From positions 1 through 22,913 of the forward strand of contig JASHTQ010000526.1 in assembly GCA_030040475.1 (NCBI GenBank): a stretch of 22,913 nt of DNA. Direction: 5' to 3'. Under the pieces are notes generated by a model. It was not told where the DNA came from, searched no databases, and saw only the letters and a list, made by a program, of their open reading frames with translations. Within the stretch, counting starts at the first letter, position 1, and every line of letters begins with the position of its first letter. The stretch is from Streptosporangiaceae bacterium. Its GTDB lineage: Bacteria > Actinomycetota > Actinomycetes > Streptosporangiales > Streptosporangiaceae. The position numbers and the translations under genes are program-made. Positions 7,093 through 15,700 of this stretch are shown in pieces.

Positions 7093-7938
7093 GTGACATC
7101 CATGACCGCCATACCGAACATCACGCTGAACAACGGCCAGCAGATCCCCCAGCTCGGGTTCGGCGTCTTCCTCGTCAAGCCGAAGGACACCGTGGCCGCG
7201 GTCAGCACCGCGCTGAAGGCCGGCTACCGGCATATCGACACGGCGGAGGGTTACGGCAACGAGAGGGAGGTCGGCGAGGCGATCAGGCGATCCGGCCTGG
7301 ACCGCGCCGAGGTGTACGTCACGAGCAAGCTCAGCAACGACGCGCACCGGCCCGACGACGCCCGCCGGGGCTTCGACGAGTCGCTCAAGGCGCTCCGCTT
7401 CGACTACCTCGACCTGTTCCTCATCCACTGGCCGCTGCCGACCAGGTACGACGGCGACTACGTGTCGACCTGGAAGACCCTCGAGGAGTTCTACCGTGAC
7501 GGGCGTGCCCGGTCGATCGGCGTGTCCAACTTCCAGCCTCACCACCTGCGGCGACTGCACGGGGAGACCGAGATCATCCCAGCGGTCAACCAGATCGAGG
7601 TCAACCCCTACCTGACCCAGGACGAGGTGCGCGCGTTCTGCTCGGAGCACCAGATGGCGGTCGAGGCCTGGTCGCCGCTCGGCCGGGGCAACGTCCTGGG
7701 CGACCCCGAGATCGGGGTGATCGCCAAGCGGGCGGCCAAGACCCCGGCCCAGGTCGTGCTGCGCTGGCACCTGCAGCGCGGCGACATCGTCTTCCCCAAG
7801 TCGGTCACCCCGGAGCGGATCAGGGAGAACATCGACCTGTTCGACTTCGGCCTGTCGGCCGAGGAGGTCGAGGCGATCAGCGCACTGAACCGGAACGAGC
7901 GAACCGGCCCCGACCCGGACACGTTCGACGCGATCTAG
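7093..7938 (+). CDS. Aldo/keto reductase (AKR superfamily, NADPH-dependent)
   Basis: 281 residues. The GTG at 7093 has AGGAG (7080-7084) 8 nt upstream, while the ATG at 7102 is 17 nt away, so the GTG is preferred. The catalytic tetrad is intact: Asp49 and Tyr54 in HIDTAEGYGNE, Lys79 in VTSKL and His112 in LIHWPLP. GVSNFQPHHL, VNQIEVNPYL and VEAWSPLGRG are standard AKR signatures, and FPKSVTPERIREN is the cofactor-binding stretch. Such enzymes reduce aldehydes and ketones; the 2,5-diketo-D-gluconate reductase-like branch is the nearest label, but substrate is unresolved. It forms an operon with the upstream hydrolase and is convergent with the P450 gene 13 bp away. Confidence 0.93.
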   Translation: MTSMTAIPNITLNNGQQIPQLGFGVFLVKPKDTVAAVSTALKAGYRHIDTAEGYGNEREVGEAIRRSGLDRAEVYVTSKLSNDAHRPDDARRGFDESLKALRFDYLDLFLIHWPLPTRYDGDYVSTWKTLEEFYRDGRARSIGVSNFQPHHLRRLHGETEIIPAVNQIEVNPYLTQDEVRAFCSEHQMAVEAWSPLGRGNVLGDPEIGVIAKRAAKTPAQVVLRWHLQRGDIVFPKSVTPERIRENIDLFDFGLSAEEVEAISALNRNERTGPDPDTFDAI

Positions 7939-7951
7939 GCGATCTGGCCGG

Positions 7952-9310
7952 CTAGGCCGAGGTCCAGGCGACCGGGAGGCGCTTGACGCCGCGCTGGAAG
8001 TTCGAGCGCAGGTAGGTGGGCCGGCCCGCGTAGGCCAGAGCCGACGTGCGGGCCAGCACCTCCCCGAACAGCGCGCGCATCTGGCTGCGCGCCAGGTGGG
8101 CGCCGAGGCAGAAGTGCGGGCCGTGGCCGAAGACCAGGTGGGGGTTGGGGTGGCGGCGGATGTCGAAGCGGTCGGGGTCGGCGAAGACCGCGTCGTCGCG
8201 GTTGGCCGAGGTGAACGAGACGACTACCTTGTCCCCGGCACGGACGGGCTGGCCGCCCAGTTCGCAGTCGCGGGTCGCGGTACGGCGGAACGTCATGACC
8301 GGTGTCCACCAGCGCAGCATCTCGTCCACCGCGACCGGCAGCAGGGCCGGGTCGGCGCGCAGCGCCTGCTGAGCCCCGGGGTGCTCGAGCAGCGCGATGC
8401 AGGCGCCGGGCAGGCCGTTGCGCAGCGTCTCGTTGCCCGCCACGGCGAACAGCCAGAACATGTTCTCGAACTCGGCCGCCGAGACCCGGCCGCCGTCGTC
8501 CGCCTGGGCGAGCAGGATCGACATCACGTCGTCGCCAGGACGGCGGCGTTTCTCCTCGGCCAGCAGGTGGGCGTAGGCGTACAGGTCCGGCATGCCCTCG
8601 CGGGTGCGGGGGTCGGGCATCCGGCCGTCAGGGCCGGGGACCGGGCGCAGCGCGAGCGCCTCGGCGGCCATCGGCGTGCCGGCCGCCGGGTCGAACTCGG
8701 CCGAGGAGGCGTAGTCGGGATCCTGGTACCCGATCACCCGGTTGGACCAGTCGAACAGCAGCCAGCGGTCCTGCTCGGGCACGCCGAGCACGTCCGCCAG
8801 CGCGAGCAGCGGCAGGTCGGCGGCGACGTCCTTGGCGAAGTCGCATTCCCCGCCCGGGCCGGCGAAGACGCGGGCGCAGATGGCCCGCGCGTGCCCGCGG
8901 ATCCCGTCCTCGAGCCGGGCGACCGCCCGCGGGGTGAACGAGCGGCCGAGCAGCCGGCGCAGCCTGGAGTGCTCGGGCGGGTCCATGTTGAGCATCATCC
9001 GGCGGACGTAGTCCAGCGCCTGCGGCGTCGCCGGGTCCCTGATCTGCGTCGCGCCGAGCGCAGAGGAGAACAGCTCGGGCCGGCGCAGCACCGATTCGAC
9101 GTCGGCGTGCCGGAGCACCAGCCAGAACCCCGGCCCGGCCGGCCAGCCGAGCACCGGGACCTCAGGTACCCACGCCACCGGGACATCGCGGCGCAGCCGG
9201 GCCAGCGCCTCGAACGGCACCCCGCTCGTGTAGGTGGCCGGGTCGAAGACGACCTCGGTGTCGGGCCGCAGGGTTGGTGGGGTGGCGCCGGGCCGGGGGG
9301 GCTGGGTCAT
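7952..9310 (-). CDS. Cytochrome P450
   Basis: 452 residues starting at MTQPPRPG. The haem-binding loop FGHGPHFCLG gives Cys401 as axial ligand; the K-helix ExxR is EMLR (330-333); the I-helix oxygen-activation motif is AGNET (291-295). The AGNET..N form is seen in CYP125/CYP142-like and related P450s that take steroid or terpenoid substrates, but this is only suggestive. It is cytosolic, so it needs a separate ferredoxin and reductase, which are not in the window. Its ATG overlaps the stop of the upstream hydrolase (TAATG at 9312-9308), and no strong Shine-Dalgarno is seen at normal spacing (GAGGAG is 14 nt away), so translation is probably coupled. The frame is open further upstream, but that part is antisense to no known domain and is rejected. 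Confidence 0.95.
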   Translation of the reverse strand: MTQPPRPGATPPTLRPDTEVVFDPATYTSGVPFEALARLRRDVPVAWVPEVPVLGWPAGPGFWLVLRHADVESVLRRPELFSSALGATQIRDPATPQALDYVRRMMLNMDPPEHSRLRRLLGRSFTPRAVARLEDGIRGHARAICARVFAGPGGECDFAKDVAADLPLLALADVLGVPEQDRWLLFDWSNRVIGYQDPDYASSAEFDPAAGTPMAAEALALRPVPGPDGRMPDPRTREGMPDLYAYAHLLAEEKRRRPGDDVMSILLAQADDGGRVSAAEFENMFWLFAVAGNETLRNGLPGACIALLEHPGAQQALRADPALLPVAVDEMLRWWTPVMTFRRTATRDCELGGQPVRAGDKVVVSFTSANRDDAVFADPDRFDIRRHPNPHLVFGHGPHFCLGAHLARSQMRALFGEVLARTSALAYAGRPTYLRSNFQRGVKRLPVAWTSA

Positions 9311-10068
9311 TATTGGGCGAGGAACTCCTCGATGGAGGTGGCGAGGACGACGGGGGATTCGAACATCGGGTAGTGGCCGGCGTCGGGGAGGATGGTCAGC
9401 TCGGCGCTGGGGAAGAAGACCCGCCAGGTCTGCTCCATCACGTCGGCGGACAGGGCCGGGTCGTTGACGCCGACGATCAGCTTGACCGGGGTGGTCGTGT
9501 CGGTCTTGAGCTGGGCGGAGAAGTCGTCCTTCGCCCACGCCTGCAGGTAGGCGGCGAACGCCTCCTCGGTTGAGTAGTCGAGCGAGTACTGGACGACGTG
9601 GTTGACGAAGGTCTTGGTCAGCTTGTTCCCTGTGGTGAAGTCGATGATCGCGGCCCGGTTGCCCGCGTTGCCCGCCGCACCGTAGAACAGTGCCCAGCCC
9701 TGGTCGTCGAACGGTACCTCGGTGGCGGGCACCGCGCTGATGCCGACGAGCTTGCGCACCCGGTCCGGCGCCTGCAGCAGCACCTGGTGGGCGATCTTGC
9801 CGCCCATCGAATGGCCGACCACGGAGAAGCGGTCCCAGCCCAGGTCGTCGGCGACGGCGATCGCGTCGGCCGCCGCCTCCTCGATGGTGTAGTCCCCTGG
9901 GACGTCCCTGCGGTCGCCGTAGCCGCGCAGGTCCATGAACGCCCAGGAGTACGCCGACCGGTCCAGCCAGTCGGGCAGCGAGCCCCAGCCCCGAGCCGAG
10001 CCGAACCAGCCGTGCACGGCCACGACGTGATGGTCTCCGGCTCCTACGGTCAGATGAGAACTCGCCAC
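9310..10068 (-). CDS. Alpha/beta-fold hydrolase coupled to the P450
   Basis: 252 residues from GTG at 10068, preceded by AAGGAGG at 5 nt; the frame is open up to 10152 but without a comparable site. VHGWFGS forms the oxyanion loop (about 18-24), GHSMGG the nucleophile elbow (Ser87), Asp203 lies in GVNDPAL and His232 in DAGHYPMFESP, so the triad is complete. The compact size and short cap resemble haloperoxidase/esterase-type hydrolases. It has no export signal. Its stop codon shares one base with the P450 start, so both are made in fixed order and likely work on the same compound. The divergent neighbour is an efflux transporter. Confidence 0.9.
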   Translation of the reverse strand: MASSHLTVGAGDHHVVAVHGWFGSARGWGSLPDWLDRSAYSWAFMDLRGYGDRRDVPGDYTIEEAAADAIAVADDLGWDRFSVVGHSMGGKIAHQVLLQAPDRVRKLVGISAVPATEVPFDDQGWALFYGAAGNAGNRAAIIDFTTGNKLTKTFVNHVVQYSLDYSTEEAFAAYLQAWAKDDFSAQLKTDTTTPVKLIVGVNDPALSADVMEQTWRVFFPSAELTILPDAGHYPMFESPVVLATSIEEFLAQ

Positions 10069-10199
10069 GCCGACCTCCTTGATCCAGTGGCCTCGATGCC
10101 TGCTGCCGACTCTAGCCCGGTGGCGGCAGCACGGCACCGGGGGAAACACCACCGTTCGTTCGGAATAAAAAAATGATCTGTGGCGAGTTAGCCGGGTAG

Positions 10200-10210
10200 T
10201 GGTAACACCA
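10200..10210. promoter_or_regulatory. Short dyad in the hydrolase/efflux divergent promoter region
   Basis: The 192-bp gap between the divergent hydrolase and transporter genes contains an A7 run (10167-10173) in an otherwise GC-rich context and a TGGT-aac-ACCA dyad at 10200-10210. These mark the likely regulatory zone for both transcripts. No regulator gene is adjacent and no convincing -35/-10 pair could be assigned, so this is a weak operator candidate only. Confidence 0.22.
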
Positions 10211-10260
10211 GGATCGGCAGGCTCTCACCACGCTGGCGGCTCCGGGCGCAGGCTCAGGGT

Positions 10261-11706
10261 ATGACGACGACAACCGACGCCCGGGTGCGGGATTCGGCGA
10301 CGGCGGCGCGGGGGCGCTGGCTGATGCTGATCGTGCTGCTCGCCGGGCAGTTCATGGCGCTGCTTGACGTGACGATCGTGAATGTCGCGATGCCGACGAT
10401 CGGCCGGTCACTGCACGCGTCGGGGGCAGAACTCCAGCTGGTCGTGTCCGGGTACACGGTGAGCTACGCGATGATGCTGATCACGGGCGCGCGGCTCGGA
10501 GACATCTACGGGCGGCGGCGGATGTTCAGCGCAGGGGTGGCCGTGTTCAGCCTGGCGTCGCTGACCTGCGGGATCGCGCCGGGGATCGGGGTGCTCATCG
10601 GCGCGAGGTTCGTCCAGGGCGCGGGCGCGGCGGCGATGATGCCGCAGGTCATGAGCGTCATCCAGGTGCGGTTCGACGGCGCGGCGCGGGCGCGGGCGCT
10701 GAGCGCGTACACGGCCGTGCTGTCCTCAGGGTTCGTCGCCGGGCAGGTGATCGGCGGCGCGCTGGTGACCGCGAACCTGTTCGGCACGGCGTGGCGGCCG
10801 GTGTTCCTTGTCAACGTGCCGATCGGCCTGGCGGTGCTCGCCCTGGTGCCCCGGCTGGTGGCCGCCGACGTGCCGGGGCGCGGGCGGCGGCTCGATCTGG
10901 CCGGGCTGGGCATCGCGGTGCCCGCGGTGTTCCTCGTGGTGCTGCCGCTGATGCTCGGGCACCAGGAGGACTGGCCCGGGTGGGTGCTGGCGTGCATCGC
11001 GCTGGGCCTGCTGCTCGCGGTGGCGTTCGTGGTCGTCGAGCGGCGGGTCTCGGACCGGGGCGGCGACCCGCTGCTCAACCTTGAGGTGCTGCGCGCGCCG
11101 GGGCTGGTGCCAGGGCTTGCCGCGGTGGCGGTGCTCATGATCGCCTACGGCGGCTTCCTGTTCAGCTTCGCGCTGCACCTGCAGGCGGGCCTCGGCGACA
11201 GCGCGCTGCGGGCGGGGCTGACGTTCGCGCCGTGCGCGCTCGTGTTCGGCTGCTGCGGGTATTTCTGGCGGCGGCTGCCCGGGTCCGTGCACCACCTGCT
11301 GCCCCCGGTCGGGTGCGGCGTGGCGGTGTTCGGCTACCTCGCGGTGGCGCTCGACATGCGCTCGGGCGGGCACGGCGGCCTCCTGCTCCAGGTCGCGCTC
11401 GTGGTCACCTGCGCGGCGCTGGCGCTGGCCTTCAGCCCGCTGGTGACGCACTCCCTGGTCCGGGTGCCGCTGCGGCACGCCGCGGACGCCAGCGGGCTGC
11501 TCACCACCACGATCCAGCTCGGGCAGGCCATCGGGGTGGCGACGTTCGGCAGCCTGTTCCTCACCCTTGACGGCGGGCACGGTGCCGCGGCCGCGGTTTC
11601 CGGGCACGCGCTGGCGGTGACGCTTACCTGGCTGGCGGCGGTGATGACGTTCGGCGCGATGGCGGGAGTCCCGCTGGCCCGGACGGTGGCGGCGGCGCGG
11701 GATTAG
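10261..11706 (+). CDS. MFS transporter, DHA2 (14-TM drug:H+ antiporter) family
   Basis: 481 residues with about 14 hydrophobic segments. Motif LDVTIVNVAMP (35-45, motif D1 of the 14-TM group) in TM1 and GARLGDIYGRRRMF (76-89, motif A) in the TM2-3 loop identify the EmrB/QacA-type branch. FVAGQVIGGAL in TM5 is the antiporter motif C region, without the usual GP. It is an inner-membrane exporter of hydrophobic compounds driven by the proton gradient; specificity cannot be read. It is divergent from the hydrolase-P450 operon, which makes export of a substrate or product of that pair plausible. The RBS is weak. Confidence 0.92.
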   Translation: MTTTTDARVRDSATAARGRWLMLIVLLAGQFMALLDVTIVNVAMPTIGRSLHASGAELQLVVSGYTVSYAMMLITGARLGDIYGRRRMFSAGVAVFSLASLTCGIAPGIGVLIGARFVQGAGAAAMMPQVMSVIQVRFDGAARARALSAYTAVLSSGFVAGQVIGGALVTANLFGTAWRPVFLVNVPIGLAVLALVPRLVAADVPGRGRRLDLAGLGIAVPAVFLVVLPLMLGHQEDWPGWVLACIALGLLLAVAFVVVERRVSDRGGDPLLNLEVLRAPGLVPGLAAVAVLMIAYGGFLFSFALHLQAGLGDSALRAGLTFAPCALVFGCCGYFWRRLPGSVHHLLPPVGCGVAVFGYLAVALDMRSGGHGGLLLQVALVVTCAALALAFSPLVTHSLVRVPLRHAADASGLLTTTIQLGQAIGVATFGSLFLTLDGGHGAAAAVSGHALAVTLTWLAAVMTFGAMAGVPLARTVAAARD

Positions 11707-11709
11707 CGG

Positions 11710-11964
11710 CTAGCGCTCGGGGCGCTGCGGGTGGTCCGGGCGCTCGGGGCGCTCGGGGCGCTCGGGGTGCTCCGGGTCGCCGGGCGCCTGCCCGCCGAAG
11801 TACTTGTCGTCCTGCTCAACCGCCTCGACGTCCGCTGCGACGGCCCGCTCCAGGTCGGCTCGCGAGGGATCCTCGTACCGGTAGCGGAGCAGGCTGGGTA
11901 CCTCATCCGGGTCGTCCGCAACCGTGGCGGACCGGCGGGACCGGAACCTGGAAAACAAGCCCAT
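11710..11964 (-). CDS. Small hypothetical protein with C-terminal PER repeats
   Basis: 84 residues from the ATG at 11964 (GGGGAG 5 nt upstream; the in-frame TTG at 11970 overlaps that spacing and is less likely). The N-terminus is basic (MGLFSRFRSRR), the middle acidic and helical (DDPDEVPSLLRYRYEDPSRADLERAVAADVEAVEQDDKYF), and the tail is a charged low-complexity run of PER/PEH/PDH triplets coded by a 9-nt tandem repeat. No known domain is recognised. The middle segment looks conserved rather than random, and the codon pattern fits a real gene. It is convergent with the transporter, 3 bp from its stop. Confidence 0.65.
   Translation of the reverse strand: MGLFSRFRSRRSATVADDPDEVPSLLRYRYEDPSRADLERAVAADVEAVEQDDKYFGGQAPGDPEHPERPERPERPDHPQRPER
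11714..11776. repeat. 9-bp tandem repeat, seven units
   Basis: Seven consecutive 9-nt units: four read CGCTCGGGG (three of them adjacent, 11741-11767) and the others are one- to three-base variants such as CGCTGCGGG and TGCTCCGGG. They lie in phase with the codons of the small minus-strand protein, each unit giving three residues of its PER-rich tail. The unit number could vary by replication slippage without breaking the frame. Confidence 0.85.
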
Positions 11965-11995
11965 GGCCAACTCCCCGGGGGATCGGTGCAGGCGG

Positions 11996-12607
11996 TTACC
12001 GTTCGTCCTCGGCCGTCGCCGCGACCAGCGCGGCTACTGCCTTCATGTTAATCGCCTGCCGCACCCGGGAAAGGCGGACCCTGATGTCGTGCACCGCGTC
12101 GTCGGCGCGCGCCCAGGCCAGGCCGCGTGTGGTCGACGCCGGCAGGGCCAGGTCGCCCGCGACGACCGGGTGCACGACCACCAGCGCGCTGACCCAGTGG
12201 CCGGGCGGCAAGGTGGCGCGCCAGTAGCGGACGGCATCCATCAGCGGCCGCACGGACTGCCCGATGTACGCGCCGTCGCAGTAGATCCGGCCGGTCGCGG
12301 CCGCCTCGTAGCGGCCGGGAGGCCAGGCCACCGACTCGACGAGGACGACCTGGCGCCCGGCGATGATCACGTGCGCGATGCGCGGGGCGTCCGCGGCCGT
12401 CGGGCGCACGCCCTGGAAGATATGGACGGTCGGCAGCTCGAACAGGTCAAGAAGCAGCGCGCCCGTTCGCTCGGCTACCTCGTGCGCGCTGCTGCCGATG
12501 GGTCTTAATGCACGGCGTTCGCTGTCGATGATCGCGCCCAGCCGCCCGTGGCAACGGGCGGAGGGCGCCGCGTGCGGGGTGCCTGCGCGGCCGGTGGGCT
12601 GCGTCAT
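11996..12607 (-). CDS. NERD-like protein with degenerate nuclease core
   Basis: 203 residues, ATG start with GGAGG 9 nt upstream. Residues about 60-160 resemble the nuclease-related domain (NERD): VHIFQGVRPT, then RIAHVIIAGRQVVLVESVAWPPGRY, a small-residue stretch, and LPPGHWVSALVVVHPV. In active NERD and other PD-(D/E)xK nucleases the equivalent sites are Asp-His, then (D/E)xK. Here the Asp position is Ala79 (IAH) and the Lys is Val93 (ESV), so metal-dependent cleavage is unlikely. The N-terminal 25 residues are probably disordered, and a predicted helix follows (30-57). No signal peptide or TM segment. It is divergent from the AfsR-like regulator gene. The NERD assignment is by pattern and tentative. 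Confidence 0.5.
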   Translation of the reverse strand: MTQPTGRAGTPHAAPSARCHGRLGAIIDSERRALRPIGSSAHEVAERTGALLLDLFELPTVHIFQGVRPTAADAPRIAHVIIAGRQVVLVESVAWPPGRYEAAATGRIYCDGAYIGQSVRPLMDAVRYWRATLPPGHWVSALVVVHPVVAGDLALPASTTRGLAWARADDAVHDIRVRLSRVRQAINMKAVAALVAATAEDER

Positions 12608-12779
12608 GATCCTTCACCTCCGTCCATTCCGCGCTCGTGTGCTCGTCTGCTGTGTGGCGGCCAGTTCAGCAGGCGGAACTACCGGAGGCCTTCCGCGATG
12701 CTTCCGGGCGCTGGCGGGCATTCCCTATACGGCGCAAAGCTCGCATACTGAGCTTGATGCGCTCTGGGGGGTGATTGGG

Positions 12780-15700
12780 ATGATCTATTCGCTGCTGGGC
12801 GACCTGAAGATCGGCCGGCACGGCGATGAGATCAAGCTGCCGGTCGGACCCACCCTGATCGTGCTGGCCACCCTGCTGATCAACGCCAACCGGCGAATGT
12901 CCAAGGCCGATCTGATCCGTGCGGCGTGGGGCGGCGAGATGTCCGAGGCGCAGCTCCACAAACGGGCGAAGGACGTCCGCGACCTGCTCAAGACCATCGG
13001 CCGCGGCGACGACATGGTCACTCACCTGGGGTTCGGGTACGAGATTCGCGTCGTGGAGGACGAGGTGGACTCGCTGCTGTTCCAGCGGCTGGTCCGCGAT
13101 GCCGACGAGGCCGGGGTCGAGCACCGCACCGAGGACGAGATCGGCTGCCTGAAGCGGGCGCTGCGGCTGTGGCGCGGCCCGCGTCCGCTGGCCAACGTGC
13201 CCGGTTCGGCGTTCCGGCAGGAGCAGATCTCGCTGGAGCAGCGGCACCGGCGGGCCGCCGTGCGGCTGTTCGAGCTGGAGCTTGCGCGCGGCAATCACGA
13301 GCACGTGCTGGACCAGCTGATCAGGCTGGCCGCCTACTACCCGACGGACCGGCGGCTGTGCGAGCAGCTGATGCTGGCCGCCTACCGGTCCGGGCACCCG
13401 GCCGATGCGACTCAGGCCTACGAGCGCTACAAGGACGCGCTGACCGAGGAGACGGCAGGCGACCCGGACACGCTGCTGCGGAACCTGCACTTCGCCATCG
13501 GCTCGGGCGACGAGGAAGCGATCGAGTCGGCGCAGTCCGCGATCGAGCGGCGGGCCGGGGCGCCCGCGCCGGTCTCCGCAGCCGTGCCGCGCCAGCTGCC
13601 GCCGACCGCGGACCTGGTCGGCCGCGACGACCTGAGGGCCGAGGTGGTGTGGCTGCTTCGCAGCGAACGCCGTCCCGCGGCGCCGGTGGTGGTGATCTCG
13701 GGACCCGGCGGGATCGGCAAGACGGCGCTCGCGCTGCGTGCCGCGCACGCCTCGGCCGACCGGTACCCGGACGGCCAGCTGTTCATGGAACTGCGCGGCG
13801 GCGCGGCCGATACCGGCGAGGTGCTCGCGCAGTTCCTGCGCGCGTTCGGCGTGCGCCGCGTGCCCGAGACGAAGGCCGAGCGGCTTGCGGCCTACCGGAC
13901 GATGATGGCCAGCCGGCGGGTGCTCGTGGTGCTCGATGACGCCGCGGGCGGATCCCAGGTGGCCGAGCTTGTGCCCGCCAACCCGCGCTGCGCGGTGCTC
14001 GTCACGGCCCGCCAGCGGCTGCCCGAACTGCACGGCGCCCACCACGTTGCCCCGCTGGAGCCGCTGGGGCGCCCGGAGGCCACCGAGCTGTTCCTCGGCG
14101 TGGTCCGCGACGCCGGCCTGGACCCGGAAGACGACCTGGACGCGGTCGGGCGCGTCGTCAGCCTGTGCGGCGGCCTGCCGCTGGCCCTGCGCATCGCCGG
14201 GGCGCTGCGGGTCCACGACTATCCGCGGCCGACCGCCGAGCTCGCCGACCGCCTCGCCCGGCAGGGACCCGAGGGGTTCGAATACCGTGAGTTCAGCGTG
14301 GCGCGGACCATCGGGGCCGGGTTCGAGCGGCTGGACGCCGGCGCACGCCAGCTGTTCCTCGGGCTCGGGCTGACCGGGTTGACGGTATTCGGGCGATGGA
14401 CGGCCGACGCCCTGCTCGCGGGCACCGGCGCGGATGCGGACGCGGCCCTGTCGCAGCTCACCGCGAGCTTCATGATCGAGCCCGTGCCGGCCCAGATGCG
14501 GTACCGCTTCCACGACCTGACCAGGGAGTATGCCCGCCGGCGCGCGCTGGCGGACTACCAGGGCGCGGCCGGGGCGGTCGCTGAGCGGGTCTACCGGGCG
14601 CTGCTCACCCTGGTGCGGCGGGCGCACGCGGGCCTGTACGGCGGCGACTTCGAGATCGTGCACGGCGCGGTGCCCGACTGGCCGTTCACCGTGCCCGGCG
14701 TGCTGGCCGAGGTGGCGGCGTCGGCGCGGGACTGGTTCGAGCGGGAGCGCGCCAACATCCGCGCGGCGGTGGAGCACTGCGCCGCGCTCGGACTCACCGA
14801 GACCTGCTGGGACCTGGCCGTATCGGCGCACGAGTTCTACGGCATCAGCGGGTACTTCGACGACTGGCAGGCAACGCACACCACGGCGCTGCAGGCCTGC
14901 AGGAACGCGGGCGACCTGCGCGGCGAGGGCATCGTGCTCGCCTGCCTCAACCAGCCGACCCTGGTCGCCAGCCGACGCTCCGACGGGCGGTCGGACATAG
15001 CCGACCTGGAGCGGGCGGCGGAGTTGCTGACCGAGTCCGGTGACGTGCATGGCCAGGCCATCGCGATGCGCACGCTCGCCAACGCGCTGCGGCGGCAGGG
15101 CCACCTCACCCGGCCGATGGCGCTGTTCAACCAGGCGCTGTTCTGCTACATCACCAGCGGCGACACCGTCGGGCACTGGCAGACCCTGCGCTTCATCGGC
15201 CAGAACTACCTCGATCAGGGCGACTTCGCCAATGCGCGCCGGATTCTCGAGGAGTCGCAGAACCTGGCCGTCGAACTCGGCGGCGGGCGGCTGGTCGCGC
15301 AGACCCGGTACTGGATCGGGCAGACCTGCGTCGCCGCTGGCGACATCGACGAGGCCCAGGCCGCGTTCGACGCCGTCCTCGATGTCTTCGGCGAGGGCGG
15401 CGGCATCGGGCGGGCGTACGCGCTGCACGGGCTGGGCCAGGTCGCCACCCGCCAGGATATGCATGGCGTGGCAGAGCGGTTCCTCACCGAGGCGGTCAAG
15501 CTGGCCCAGGACGGAGCCGACGCCGCCCTCGAGGGCCGGACGTGGCTGTCGGTGGCCGGGCTGCGGCGGGCGGAGAAACAGGCGGATCAGCAGATCGCGG
15601 CGCTGGAGACGGCCGTGTCGGTGTTCGCCGGGTGCGGCGCTGCCTATCTGGAGGTCAGGGCGCTGGCCGGGCTGGCACGTGCGGTGGCCGAGCGGGGAGA

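Noticed and set aside
8096..9373. 425-codon plus-strand open frame
   Set aside because: Antisense shadow of the P450 gene.
9311..9538. N-terminal extension of the P450
   Set aside because: The added residues are Arg/Pro-rich and overlap the hydrolase gene in another frame; P450 homology starts after the ATG at 9310.
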